Source of the DNA: Megascapheus bottae
Taxonomy: Eukaryota; Chordata; Mammalia; Rodentia; Geomyidae
Reading direction: 5' to 3'
NCBI GenBank assembly: GCA_024803745.1
Contig: JANJXV010000016.1
Span: 45,527,763-45,591,762, forward strand
DNA: 64,000 nucleotides
A program made the position numbers and the translations under genes. Positions within the stretch are counted from its first letter, which is position 1. Every line of letters begins with the position of its first letter. Shown piece by piece: positions 36,721-48,225 of this stretch. The notes under the pieces are model-generated. The model was given only the letters and a program-made list of their open reading frames with translations. It was not told where the DNA came from and made no database searches.

Positions 36721-36922
36721 GTTGGGCATTGGTTCAAGCCTGTAATCCTAGCTACTCAGGAGATCTGAGGACGGTGAAAGGTATCACGGCAAGAAAGTCC
36801 TAGAGCGTCTTAGAACACTGGAAATAGCACTGTGGCTCAAAAGTAGTAGAGTGCTAGCCTAGAGCAAAAAAAGCTCAGGGACAGCACCCAGACCCTGAGT
36901 TTAAGCCTTACAACTGGAAGGG
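36721..36922 (+). mobile_element. B1-Geo SINE
   Basis: 'ttgggcattggttcaagcct', 'gcactgtggctcaaaagtag', 'gctcagggacagcaccca'; moderately diverged. Confidence 0.75.
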
Positions 36923-37318
36923 GTGAAAAATAACTGGATGGGACACTGGATTGGGTGTAAGAAGCTAAACTGATTTTTGTTATAAGCTGCTAACACTATA
37001 AAGGATTGTGAAACCAAGCATAAGCTAAATAATAAACAGATGTGAGTCACCAAATATAGAAAGCCTCCGTCCTGACTGCAGCGGGCACCAGGAGATGATA
37101 GGGTATTTGCAGAAAGATGCAATTTACAGGTCACAATGTAATAGTAACCTTTCACCATGTAAATTGAAAATTAACCTTGGAGTATTGGATCATTTGCAGC
37201 TTATAAAGAAGTTGAATTGGGATAAACCATGGCAAGTTTCACTTTGGTCTTGGATTGGAAGTGGCAGGAATGTGTTCTGCTCCCTCCAGACAGAGACCAG
37301 CTCTGCTGACATCCACGT

Positions 37319-37365
37319 CAGTACTGTAATTTGGAGCATGTAGCTCACTCTAAATTACAGTACTG
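37319..37365. other. Short near-perfect hairpin
   Basis: Arms 37319-37336 and 37348-37365 are 18-nt inverted repeats with one difference (a G:U pair in + strand RNA), separated by an 11-nt loop. The arms contain the palindrome cagtactg. It is not within a recognised SINE. It is shorter than a typical pre-miRNA. Confidence 0.6.
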
Positions 37366-38642
37366 GATCCCTGGTAGATGATTTTAGACTTGGAGTGCAT
37401 TAGTCTCTTACAATGCCCTGGAGACCTGGAGTAAGAGTTTTAATTCCAGCTCCTCCGTAACACATCGTTAAGCATGTAGCACACAGTCCTAGCAATCACC
37501 AGAACACCCGTGCTGGGAGGATAGCAACCTTAAAATTTGGAAAGCATGCAGCCATCTTCATATTCTCAGAGACACATCCTCCTGCACTGCCAGTTGAGTC
37601 CCACACATCCCTTCCCTTCATGATTCTTCTCACAAAACAACAGCACAAATACGAAGTTTCTACGCTTCAGTTTCTCTCCATTTTTGATAAGCGTAAGGCA
37701 TTCCATCTGTTCCTGTTTATATGTTTCATTCTAAGAAGAAGGAAAGACATCTTTCAAAGACCATCAAAATTGAACAAAAGCCCAAAGATTCATTTGTTTT
37801 TCATAAAATGGAAATGTGACAATTACATATGAGAATGAAGATCCTGAAGTTTATGAGTCAGAGTCTGGCTGTCTTCTAGAATAGTGTACTCTTAAATTGC
37901 AGCAAAGTCGACAGTAGCATACCAGATGTGGTCTGGCCTAGTTGGAATGCAGTATAGAAGGTCAAGACCTTGGATTTATTTTTGCTTGATACTCATTCTA
38001 TCTCCTTAAATTTCATATTCCAGCTTATTGAGTGCATTTTCCAATTCAGTGAGTATCCATATATGTACTAGGAAATTGGCTCAACTCATCTCAGCCTTTA
38101 AACAGCTTTCAAGTGTGTTTTCCACTTTACAGAAGAGGAATAGCAAATGTTGGCACAGTCAATATGAGACATCAAGTAGCTGACCGCTGGACTCACAGCT
38201 CAGGGCTCAGAGCCCAGAACAGCTGTATGTTTTGCTATTTTGTCCCCTTTATGCAGCTTTTTGTGTTAGGTACATTAATGTAATGTCAATTAGTCAAGGA
38301 CTAATTTATCTCTTATGTGAGAAAAAAGTCAGGATAACAGAATTAAACTGTTGACCCTTTGACAGAACCTGTGGAATCCTGGTGTAGAAACTGATGATGG
38401 TGGGCTTGTTGGTATGGTTAGTATCTGCTCCTGTCCTGGGGTTAGCCTTCTGGTTCTGGGGAATAGCAACAGTAGCTCTTTATAACGGTCTGTTTTAAAC
38501 AGAGCTCATGTATGACAATGTCATTACGAAGTACTTATGTGAAATGAGAAGTTCTTAAGACTATTCTGGGTCCGTCATATCTGGATGAGTTCTCTGTGGG
38601 TCAGTGTGCTGTGTCGGTCCTCATACACTGTGGTCTCCTCAG

Positions 38643-38804
38643 GTGGCGTTGGTTCGCTGGACTGAGAGCGTCGGGCTCACTCTGATCAACAGGGACCTCA
38701 CCTCTGTGCAGCTGAAGACACCTGGGGGCCACATCCTGACCTACTACATCCTGCAGGTGTTCCCCTTCACGTCTGAGGGCAAGCGGATGGGCATCATTGT
38801 CAGG
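38643..38804 (+). CDS. ATP9B: ATP9B exon w5: N domain core
   Basis: 162 nt (54 codons), phase 0 both ends; acceptor 'gtctcctcag', donor AGG|GTAGGC. It reads [18 protein letters not shown], completing the SPDEVALV motif of the nucleotide-binding domain, then [19 protein letters not shown] and [16 protein letters not shown]. In P4-ATPases the F.S.RKRM/EGKRM segment contacts nucleotide. Compared with the mouse and human sequences I remember, [12 protein letters not shown] is somewhat diverged, the variable beta-strand part of the domain. The preceding intron is about 9.6 kb. Confidence 0.95.
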
Positions 38805-39707
38805 GTAGGCTCCTCCACCCCTCTGCCCGCCAGTCCTTCCTGGCCTTTTCACATGGGGCAGACGCCTCCTCCACCGAGGGTTACCTTAAGTATCCTCTAC
38901 AAGCCGGTCACAGTGCCGTATATGGGGGGGGGGTGTGAATATATATCAGAGAGAGAGATTTTAAATAAAAGTGAAAACTAATATTTGATAAACCATGACA
39001 GTCGGGTGGCTATAATGACACAAAGTGTCTGGTGATTTAAAGTTACACTCCTAAGAGTACTAAGTCAAATACGTGAAAGGTTTTCTTTTAAATCAACCAA
39101 TGTTTTTTTTTGTTTTATCTTCAGTAAAAATATCCTTAACTTAATACTAATGTATGACCGTGAAGTTACTAAGCACATACCTCTATTAAGCTTTTCTTAG
39201 CTTATACTAAAATTCTCCCTTGGAAGTTTTCTTAATAATGAGACCTTATACCAAACAGAAAAATTAAGAAAATGTATACTTATACTGAAGGTCATTTTGT
39301 TCATTAATTGTATTTCAAAACTTTGCCAGGTGCTGGTGACTCATGCCTATAAGCTACCTGCTCGGGAGGCTGAGATTAAGGTTTGCAATTTGAAGCCAGT
39401 CTAGGCAGGAAAGTCCATGAGACTCTTATCTCTAGCTGAACACAAATGCCAGAAGTGGAGCTATGGCAGGGGGTAGAGCACTGGCCTTGAGTAAAAAAAG
39501 TCTTAGGGATAGCACCCCAGGACCAGCCAACACACATAAAGCATAGAAGTATACTGATCTTGGTTCACAAAGAAAAATAATGCAAGTTAGGCAGTGGGAT
39601 CCATTCCCCAAGAAGCTTTTTCCAGTTCCTTTTCTATTAGACCAGCAATTGCTTTTAAGGAATGATGCAGCCAAATGGACTCCGTGTTTATTTTCCCTCT
39701 ACCACAG
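38805..39707 (+). other. ATP9B intron w5-w6
   Basis: 0.9 kb containing one B1-Geo SINE (39326-39540); the rest is AT-rich and unremarkable. Confidence 0.85.
39326..39540 (+). mobile_element. B1-Geo SINE
   Basis: 'gccaggtgctggtgactcat' to 'caccccaggaccagcc', between exons w5 and w6. Confidence 0.8.
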
Positions 39708-39800
39708 GATGAATCCACAGGAGAAATCACTTTTTATATGAAAGGTGCTGATGTTGCTATGTCCACCATTGTCCAGTACAATGATTGGCTGGAGGAGGAG
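39708..39800 (+). CDS. ATP9B: ATP9B exon w6: KGAD nucleotide-binding motif
   Basis: 93 nt (31 codons), phase 0 both ends; acceptor 'tctaccacag', donor GAG|GTAAGT (near consensus). It encodes [18 protein letters not shown] and [13 protein letters not shown]. The KGA Lys (codon 39741-39743) is the conserved nucleotide-contacting lysine of the P-type ATPase N domain. The exon lies between exons w5 and w7 with short introns of about 0.9 and 1.2 kb. Confidence 0.96.
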
Positions 39801-41025
39801 GTAAGTGAATTTTCTCAACATTGTGACACAACAGTAGCATCTTTCTCCCATTTGTGTACACTGGTATCACTGGAGTAAATTAAGTTATTGAAATTTAATA
39901 TCAGAAACTGAGAGGTTAGCGGGAACATTATTTTCCACTAAATTATGCTAAGTACTTAGTAGTACTTTTCATAAAGCAGGAAGTTTTAGTTAATTATAAA
40001 CAGTTTGCTTCCTACAGAAATAACTGCCATTTTCATTTCATGGCTGAATGTGTATATTTGTATACAGCTAGGCCCTTACAGAGTATTAATACTGAAGTAG
40101 CATTATCCATCATTCACTAGAGAATTCTAAAGTAAAACTGTATGCATAATCAAAGTTATGATTCAGTTTCATATTGGTGTTCTAGATCCATGTGAAAACA
40201 TTTTTCAGATTTTGATTCAAATGTTAATCTAATGCTAATTTTTTCTGTTAAAATCTAGAAATGTGGTACAACTACAAGCAATCTCTATATTAAATTCTCC
40301 CTAAACTAATGTGATTTCTATTTAGCCTCATGAGATTCGGTTATTTATGGTTGAGTTTTGTGTCAATAGTTAAACTTCAGAATAAAACTGAAGTCAGGTA
40401 TAATTATAAATATGGCCTTGTTTCCTGTGCCCATGTTACTACTGGTGCTCTGAACTCTGGTCCCACCCTTAGACCTCAGAGATGACCTGTCCGAGTTGTG
40501 GCCACACCCCATGTTCAGGATGATGTTGGTAATATGAATCAATACCCCCCAGGGCATTTTGAATTAATCAGAGACATGAATAAATTAAACTCCCTGAAGA
40601 CCTAGTGAAATGCCATAAAAATTACTTTTGGCCATAACGACATGCAATTAATTATAAAATACTTGTTTAATTTATTTATCTTTATGAGGTCAAATCAATA
40701 AATGTCTTGCAACAGATAGATGTCAGATTGTTTTTCCCTCCTGCTCCTCCCTCCCTGTCCCCCTCCTCCCCCGCCCCCCGGCCACAGTTGTATAGTTCAT
40801 TTCCCACGTAGTGTCTAGAGCGTGCCGTTGCTGCACATGTTCACGCGCGGTCCCTTACTTCTGTGCTGGGGCTCCTCCTTGAGGAGAGGTGGCATGCGGC
40901 TGTGTTGTGCAGTCAGCTGCTTGCAGGGCGCAGGGAGATGAGGGCAGGACAGTACGTGGAGCTCCAGCGATGTCTCCTCCCTCCGCTGGGGGGAGTGAAG
41001 TGACTTGGACCCCCTCCTCTTCCAG
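39801..41025 (+). other. ATP9B intron w6-w7
   Basis: 1.2 kb. The first 0.9 kb is AT-rich, followed by a pyrimidine-rich block (40737-40790, C-runs such as tcccccgccccccgg) and GC-rich sequence up to the exon. No SINE was recognised. Confidence 0.8.
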
Positions 41026-41109
41026 TGTGGGAACATGGCCCGGGAGGGGCTGCGGACCCTTGTGGTGGCCAAAAGGACGCTAACAGAGGAGCAGTATCAA
41101 GACTTTGAG
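41026..41109 (+). CDS. ATP9B: ATP9B exon w7: N domain helix and strand
   Basis: 84 nt (28 codons), phase 0 both ends; acceptor 'cccctcctcttccag', donor GAG|GTAAGC. It reads [28 protein letters not shown]. The [12 protein letters not shown] element is the conserved GLRtL(v/c)vA..l strand and helix of P4-ATPase N domains. It is nearly identical to rodent and human ATP9B as recalled. Confidence 0.96.
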
Positions 41110-41510
41110 GTAAGCAGCTTCTGACAGCTATTCTCAAAACCCCCCTTCCCATAGGGAAGTGTGTCCTTTTGTCACCTTGCCCTGCCCACCCACTCTAGTC
41201 TGAGAGCGGATGGTGTGCATAGAAGCCTCTTCAACACACTTGCAACAGAAGTGGTTCACACTTTTCTGCTATCTAGCTCTCCTAACCCAAAAATCCAGGA
41301 TCTAAAATGCCCCAAAGTGTAATACTTTTAGAGCTTTGTGCCGGTGGACCTAACTTTGGAGCATTACAGAATTTCAGATGTAGTGATGTCCATGCTGCAT
41401 TGTGAATTGCCACCCAATAAATGATTGTAAGCACCCCACAGAGCACATGCACAGCACATCCCTCTGTCCCAGAGCTGACATAGTCCTGGCTGCATCTCCT
41501 CTCCCTCCAG

Positions 41511-41681
41511 AGCCGATACAGTCAAGCCAAACTGAGCATCCACGATCGGACACTGAAGGTGGCTGCAGTGGTAGAAAGCCTGGAGAGGGAGATGGAGCTG
41601 CTTTGCCTCACCGGGGTGGAGGACCAGCTGCAGGCCGATGTAAGACCCACATTGGAGATGCTGCGGAATGCTGGAATCAAG
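41511..41681 (+). CDS. ATP9B: ATP9B exon w8: N-to-P hinge, EDQLQ motif
   Basis: 171 nt (57 codons), phase 0 both ends; acceptor 'tcctctccctccag', donor AAG|GTATGG. It encodes [20 protein letters not shown], a charged helix [10 protein letters not shown], then [20 protein letters not shown] and RNAGIK. GVEDQLQ is the P4 version of the hinge motif (DPPR in cation pumps; aiEDkLQ in flippases). The preceding intron is only 401 bp. Confidence 0.96.
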
Positions 41682-43320
41682 GTATGGCATGTGCCTGACC
41701 CTCAAAACTGCAAACCACATGATTTTTTGACATTCCTATAAGATGATAAGCTGAACAGAGTTTTGTAAGTGAAGCTGCACCCTCCTTCCCTCCTTCCTCA
41801 CCATCTTTGCTAGTGCACCTCCAGAGGTATCCTGTGGCCCTCCTTCAGACTCTTTCTGCCTTCCTTGCTCACCCCTTGACCCTGTCCACTCAAGACAGAA
41901 TCATCTTTCTGAAGCAGAACGTGGCTCTAGTCCTCCCAGGACACCTGCAGTCCCTAAGGAGAGACCTGAGGCCTAGAGGCCCCTGGCTGGTGTGCACAGA
42001 CTGTGGTTCAGCCACGTGTTCTTTCTTTTCTCTCAATCTCCATCAAAATGGAATGTGAACATTTTCCTATAGCAGTCCTATGACTCTCGTAGCTGTGCGC
42101 TTTCAGTGAGGGTAGAGTAGGAGGACCCAGCCTCGTGTGGGCTTTGGGTTTCATTCACTGCTGAGTCCTATGCATGTGGATTCACCTTGTTCTCTGGGCA
42201 GAAGACAAACGTTAGGTGTTAAGGTAGTCAAGGTGCTGGTATGAAGCTGAAGATGTTGACAGTGATTATCAGAGTATTGAGCAGCATCAGACTTCGTCTG
42301 AAGGACTAGACCTCACCTGCGTACCTCACAGAGCTGACCGCAGACGAGGCTCTCGACTGAGAACCAGATCTCACCTGCATTAGGTTGCTCCGCAGTGGCA
42401 GTGCTGGCTGGCTTCGCTGTAGTCATGTCGCATCATGTAGAGCGTGGTAATGCTCCAACACAACTGGCTTTGCCCGAGAGAAAACCCGTGTGGCCGAGCT
42501 CTTCTGTCTCCCGTTCCCAAGGGGAATCTTTCTGTACCGCAGGGAAGGGGTCTAAGTCATGTGATAGTGGGAATATTACTGGAAAAGTTTTGCTATTATA
42601 TATAGCTTACTATACACTAAATGTTTGTGGTTTACGTATGTATCTGGATAAACGTGTGTATGCGCATGTATATTCACTTAGTATACAGGTAACCTTATTT
42701 GATATACATACCTTTGGCTTAGCTATAGGCCTTGGGCACATGGGAACTCCATTTTCCTCCTGTAATGCTGCCAAGATGCAGCATGTTTCTGTGATTCTCC
42801 TTGTTCTATGTGCTGCCTGCCCAAACCTGTGATTTGGGTAGAAGACTGTGTATACACTGCCTTGTGGCATCTACAGATAGATACCTGTGTTAGAATGGGC
42901 CCAACAGCTCCCTGGGCCCAGCTGTGAGTCGTGAGCCCCAGCTCTAAGTTGCTGTGTCCACATGCCACTCTGCTCTTGCCCATTTTCCCCAAAATAAATC
43001 AGTACTGATACTTTTTATCATGGTATGAATACAAAAAAAAAAAAAACAACTTGCTGATCCTGGCTTTCCTGAGCTTTTGCCAAGTAGACTTAGGCAGTCT
43101 TTCTGTGTCTGGGTGATATCACTGGCCTTCATGGTCTTCAGTCTGTTGGGATTTCCTTCCTTTTCAACAGTGATTTGATGGTTTGCCATTTATGGGTGGA
43201 TGGCAACTTATCATTTGCCTGTGGTGAGCGTAGGTATGTGAGGGTCTGTTCAAAGGTAGACCCTTTCACAGGGAATGGTGCAACTGTAGTGTGAAGGTCA
43301 TAGTGTAAATCTTTTCATAG
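41682..43320 (+). other. ATP9B intron w8-w9
   Basis: 1.6 kb without a recognisable SINE. It carries a 145-codon open frame (42395-42832) with no homology I recognise and no splice or Kozak support. Apart from an A-run at 43033-43046, nothing stands out. Confidence 0.75.
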
Positions 43321-43419
43321 ATATGGATGCTAACAGGAGATAAACTGGAGACAGCTACTTGCATTGCCAAAAGTTCACATCTGGTGTCAAGAACACAGGA
43401 TATCCATGTTTTCAGATCA
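43321..43419 (+). CDS. ATP9B: ATP9B exon w9: TGDK motif of P domain
   Basis: 99 nt (33 codons), phase 0 both ends; acceptor 'aaatcttttcatag', donor TCA|GTAAGT. It starts [22 protein letters not shown] (codons 43333-43344) is the conserved phosphorylation-domain motif that binds the phosphate/Mg region. It continues [15 protein letters not shown]. Confidence 0.96.
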
Positions 43420-43660
43420 GTAAGTATGTTTCTAATCACTTGGACTTTGTAAATGTTTCATCTTACAAAATTAAAATGTATGATTTTTGTACATACAACT
43501 ATTAGTGTAGTTGAAATTATGTATATATAGCTATTTGTTAATTAGTAAATACTGTTTTTAAAAGAAGTACTGAAATTTTCTTACTCAGATATAAGACTAT
43601 GTTAAAGTAATTGTTTCAGTTACATTAAATGTAACTGAACAACTATAAAGTGAATATTAC

Positions 43661-43884
43661 TTTGCTTTTACTTTTTTTTTTTTGCCAGTCCTGGGCTTGA
43701 GCTCAGGGCCTGAGCACTGTCCTTGGATTTTCTCAAGGCTAGAGCTCTACCACTTGAGCCTCAGCACCACTTCCGGCTTTTTTCTATGTATGTGGTACCG
43801 AGGAATCAAACCTGGGTCTTCATGCATGGTAGGCAAGCACTTTAACCACTAGGCCAAACTCCCGGCCCTATTTTGCTTTTACTT
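43661..43884 (-). mobile_element. Young IDL-Geo SINE with target-site duplication
   Basis: Antisense full-length copy. Duplications 'tttgcttttactt' at 43661-43673 and 43872-43884. Sequence is nearly identical to the copy at 17258. Confidence 0.9.
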
Positions 43885-43979
43885 ATTAGTATTATTATTA
43901 CTACTTATTGTTAAATAGGTATGCTATAATCATTTTCTATTCAACTTATAAAAATGTATGTGCACTTGTTTTTTGGAGG

Positions 43980-44070
43980 GGTTTTTTTTGGCAGCGCTGG
44001 AGTCTTAACTCAGAATCTCATGCTTGTTTGACAAGTTCTGTACCACTTGAACTATAGCCATAGCCCATTA
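43980..44070 (-). mobile_element. Old ID-like SINE
   Basis: 'ttggcagcgctggagtctta' and 'tgtaccacttgaactatagcc'; degraded. Confidence 0.4.
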
Positions 44071-44468
44071 TTGCTTTTTAGATAGAGTCCCATGCTTTTT
44101 TTTTTTTTTTTTTTGCTTTTGCTTTTTCAGTCTATATGTCCTAGTTTTAATTTGTCTATTCATTATTTTTTTATTAAAGAATTTTTTAACGATTTTTACA
44201 TCATATTTTAAATGACAAGTTTAACAAACAAGTGTTCAAGAAGAGAATCTCTATTTACAATCACGGGAGTCCCATGCTTTTGACCTGAGGCCAGTCTTAA
44301 GCTTAGAACCTCAAATATAGGCTTCCCCTAATTTGAGGTATAGACTTGAACTGCCATGCCTGATTTGTCAGTTAAGATGGGGATCTTACTTTTTTCCTGA
44401 ACTAGCCTAAAGTGGTGATCTTTCTAATCTCTTTCTCTTGAGTAGCTGGTATTACGGGTATGTCTACT

Positions 44469-44717
44469 GTTTTTTTGGAGTTTTGGGGGGTCGGTCATGG
44501 GACTTGGACTCTGGACCTGGGCACTGTCCCTCAGCTCTTCAGCTCAAGGCTAGCGCTCCACTACTTGATCCACAGCGCCACTTCCAGTTTTCTGGTGGTT
44601 AATTGGAGATAAGAGTCTCATGAACTTTTGTGCCGGGGCTGGCTTTGGACCTTGATCCTCAGATCTCAGCCCCCTGAGCAGCTAGGATGACAGGCATGAG
44701 CCATAGTGCCTGGCTCC
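44469..44717 (-). mobile_element. B1-Geo SINE
   Basis: 'gtcggtcatgggacttggac', 'ggtggttaattggagataag', 'gatcctcagatctcagcc' and 'gacaggcatgagccatag'. Confidence 0.85.
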
Positions 44718-45639
44718 GCCTCTTCTTTTTTAAGAATGCATCTTGTCTTAGCTGCACCTGTAGGATGAATGAAGCACGAAGCCCAAGCATGGTTCTTAAC
44801 TGTTGACATTCAAAATTAAACCATCTTCCTTAACTAGTGCAACGACAATGAGAGCAGTGATCTAAATTCATGTGCTTACTGTATATATTAGATCAGACTA
44901 GAGTTCTTTGAGTCTTGATTGATGGGCAACAGACACCGCATGTCCGTGCTGTGGGAAGGAGGCACTTGTACCTACGGAAATGGTTATCGCAACACCATTT
45001 CCATGTAAATGTATTTATTTTAAATCATCAGAATCACAAATTAGGCCCTGAAGACTACTATTTGCAGTTAAATTATTAATGCTTCTGATGAAACTTCGGA
45101 TCAGTTTTTGATGACTTTCAGTTATAGCACCACAAATTAAATTAATCACCATAAAACCTACCTATTTAAAAAATGAGTCTGAAATTAATTTGAACCACAT
45201 GAAATTTTTAACTTATTTCAATTCCCATAGCATTTCTTTTATATCCTATAAAATCTCCACTGAAAGATTTTCAAAACCCAGTTCTTGGGCTTTTGACATG
45301 TTTTCATTTTAACACAAGTAACATTTTCAGTCTCCTGACCTTTTAGTATTACAACTCAGTCATCCTCTCTGGAACTGCTCTATCTTTCAGATACCAAACA
45401 AAACCAGTGGGAAAAGTAGAGCCCATGTGCATGTGGCAGAAGCAAGTCTATGTAAGGGCTGTGAAGGGACATGTAATTAAAATCCTGATTTTTAGATCAG
45501 TCTAACCCATGTGTTAAGAGGAACTCAACTCCCAGGCCCTGGCAGCCTGATTTATGAAGTAGAATGCTCTGGATCTGTGGTCACAAAAGCTAGAAGCTTG
45601 AAGCCGGTGACCCACTTATCCTGCACTAGAAATATCTTC

Positions 45640-45960
45640 ATGGTTTGTTTGGCAGTATTAGGGTTTGAACTTAGGGCCTCACACTTATACTGGCACTTGA
45701 CTCTTAGCCATGTCCTGATCCTGACACCCTCTGGCTTTTTGTTTGTGTGTATTTGTAGGACAGGGTCTCACTTTTTTCCCAGGGCATGTACTTACAGTAC
45801 TCAGGTTTCCTGTAGTTGTTGGGGTGACAAGTGTGGGCTGCCCTGTCTAGTTCTCCTCCATGGAGATGGAGTCTTAAAGACTCTTTGACCCTACTGGCCT
45901 GCATCCACTGACTTCTCAACTTCCTGCGTCTCAGCCTCCTACATAGCTTGGGGATGACAG
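45640..45960 (-). mobile_element. Degraded SINE sequence
   Basis: Scattered antisense SINE words: 'attagggtttgaacttaggg', 'gacagggtctcac' and 'cgtctcagcctcctacatag'. Boundaries uncertain. Confidence 0.45.
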
Positions 45961-46341
45961 CCTAGCTGTTGAGGGTCTCACTTTTCTACCAAGGTTGACC
46001 TTGAACCCCAATCAGCACCAAGGCAATCTAGCTCTCCTTTAAGGGAATGTACTTGCAACAGCAGTAACCTTCCCTAACTGTGCAACAGTGTTCATAAGTG
46101 CACAAGTGCCCCTTTTCTGTAAATTTCTTGTGCGTGGTACCTGAATCCCATTTTACTCTGTGAGTTTTCTGCTTCCCAGCATGTCGGAGGTACAGGAGCA
46201 CTGGAGGAGAACTTTGAAAGGACCTTACTATAGGTCTTCTCTTCACATGGATACCCTATGATTCTTCAAATAACACCCTGTTAGTCTGTGCAACTAATTT
46301 AGAAGGTATTTTAATTTGTGATGCTTTTTCCTCTTATGAAG

Positions 46342-46431
46342 GTAACCAGTCGTGGAGAGGCCCATTTAGAGCTGAATGCATTTAGAAGGAAGCACGATTG
46401 TGCCCTGGTCATATCTGGAGACTCCTTGGAG
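46342..46431 (+). CDS. ATP9B: ATP9B exon w10: P domain insert
   Basis: 90 nt (30 codons), phase 0 both ends; acceptor 'cctcttatgaag', donor GAG|GTAAGT. It reads [19 protein letters not shown] and [11 protein letters not shown]; the [11 protein letters not shown] strand is shared by ATP9A and ATP9B. The exon is immediately followed by a tandem-repeat-rich intron start (46432-46830). Confidence 0.95.
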
Positions 46432-46578
46432 GTAAGTCTTGGCTTCAGCCAAGACTGCATGTATAGGGTCTGTCTGTCTGTCCATCTGTCTGTCTAAATG
46501 TTCTTCTCCCTCTTGGAATGAGGCTGGTTGCCCAATGAGCATGTCTGTCTCCTGAGGTAAGGTGCGCGTGCGTGTGCA

Positions 46579-46629
<51 letters not shown>

Positions 46630-46830
46630 GTGTGTGTGCGCGCATGCCTGTCTGCCTGCCTGCCTGCCTGCCTGTCTGTGTCTGTCTGTCTCCTGAAGTG
46701 GGGCTGGTCCTCCACTGAGCATGTGTCTTATCTCCTGAGATAAGGCCAGTCCATAACACAGCAGATGTCTGTCCGTCTATCTTCTAAGACTTGTCTCTGA
46801 GCGAGCGTGTGTCTTCTTGTCTCTTTCTGT
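46432..46830 (+). repeat. Degenerate minisatellite with TCTG and GT arrays
   Basis: Imperfect repeats of 'gaggctggttgcccaatgag' plus 'catgtctgtctcctgagg' recur at about 46520, 46695 and 46744, interspersed with (TCTG)n at 46470, (GT)n at about 46575-46640 and (TGCC)n at about 46649-46672. It begins just after the w10 donor. Confidence 0.7.
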
Positions 46831-46864
46831 GCCAGAAGACCAGAATTCCTTTTTCTTTTTTTTA

Positions 46865-47130
46865 AATTGATTATACTAAGGTTTGAATTCAGGGCCTTGC
46901 CCTAGTCAGGTATATCACTACTTAAGTCATGAACCCTGCCCCCCTCTACCCTTTTTCAATTATTTTTTCAAATATAGCCTTTCCTTTATATCCAGGCCAG
47001 CATGAACCACAGTTCTCCTACACTTTCCAGGTAGCTGGCATGACAAGTGTGTACCACCAGCTTCTGTTGGTTGAAACAGGTTCTCACTAACTGTGGTCTG
47101 CCTGGCCTCACATCATAATCCTGAAGTCCA
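46865..47130 (-). mobile_element. Old SINE sequence
   Basis: 'ggtttgaattcagggcctt' and 'aggtagctggcatgacaagt'; strongly diverged. Confidence 0.4.
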
Positions 47131-48225
47131 TCTCCTGTGCAGTTTAGATCATAGCTGCAAGCCTTCATGTGCAGCAGCCAGTGGTTCTTGAGTGAAACCT
47201 ATTTATCAGGTAGCCTGGCTTGTCTCTGCTGTCTTGGGAGGTTTCTCCACTTACTACTGGCATGTGTGATTGTGCTAGCAGTTAGGCCTGAGGAAGTGTC
47301 TGGGCCGTGTCTGAGTGACCCTCTTCCCCTCCTGTTTAGATTTCAATGATTGCAGGGCCTGTACTGGTTCTGGGTCACTGATCCCCCTCCCCCCAGTCCT
47401 GATGCTGGGACCACGACACTCGTTTCCACACAGCAAGCGTATGAGAGTTGCTGTGGGCAGGAAATAATGAATCTCTGTAGTCAGTTCCTATCCTTGGTAT
47501 TCTCAGGATACCTGGGAGCATGGAAGGTCCTTCCTTCTAGGAAGAACCACAGGAAACACCAGGTTGGAGGTCAGAGACTGCCAGAGCCTCAGTATGGCTA
47601 CTGAAAGATCTCAGGCAAAATGTCCAGAGGAACTGCATTCTTAGGACACCCAACCGGGATGATGGTACCAGGGCTGCTGAGTGTCTCCATCCACAGCTTC
47701 TGCCCGGCACTCCAGCCTAATCATCTCAGAACTCTCGTTTCACCACCTTCCCCAGAGCTGCGTGCCAGGAAGTCTAGGCAGCCTCAACTCAGGAGTAAAG
47801 ATGTCAGTGCCGTCTTCACTACCTCAGAATTAGTAACAAAGTCACAGTGTAGCTCAGAGGATGGAACATTTCATCTGGTATTTTGAATAGATAAAAGAAG
47901 GCTGATTGCATAGTGCCCAGAATTCCTTCCCATGATTTTTATAGTCTCTGATCTTTGTGAGCAGTACTTCAGCAAAACCTATAAGATTGCAAAAGGCAGA
48001 GTACAGACAGTGAGTCAGACAGCACCTCCCTACACTTGACAGTCCATCAGAGGGCACCTGCCTAGACTACCATGGGGAAACTTACCACTTGTAATTGAAG
48101 AATATGTGAGAGTGAGACCCTATACCGCCTATCTCTCCACAGCACACCCCAGAAAGGGCTGTGAGATAATGTGTCTTCTTCCCAGGTACAAGCACCTTCC
48201 TTGCTCTACCATTCAGTTGATATAA

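Larger units (their letters stand above)
29028..38642 (+). other. ATP9B intron w4-w5
   Basis: 9.6 kb. SINEs occur at 29823, 33711, 34115, 34343 and 36721, a (TGG)n at 34075 and a (GT)n at 36253. Stretches 30020-33700 and 34430-36180 are almost free of recent repeats. A short hairpin lies at 37319-37365. No exon signal was recognised. Confidence 0.8.
43420..46341 (+). other. ATP9B intron w9-w10
   Basis: 2.9 kb with a young antisense IDL-Geo (43674), old ID-like debris (43980-44070), an antisense B1-Geo (44469), a repeat-poor block (44760-45500) and degraded SINE sequence (45640-45960). Confidence 0.8.

Noticed and set aside
42395..42832. 145-codon ORF in intron w8-w9
   Set aside because: No recognisable domain, no acceptable splice or start context; length is plausible by chance in moderately GC-rich DNA.
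46366..46759. His/Thr-rich ORFs on the minus strand
   Set aside because: Translations of (GT)n and (TCTG)n arrays.
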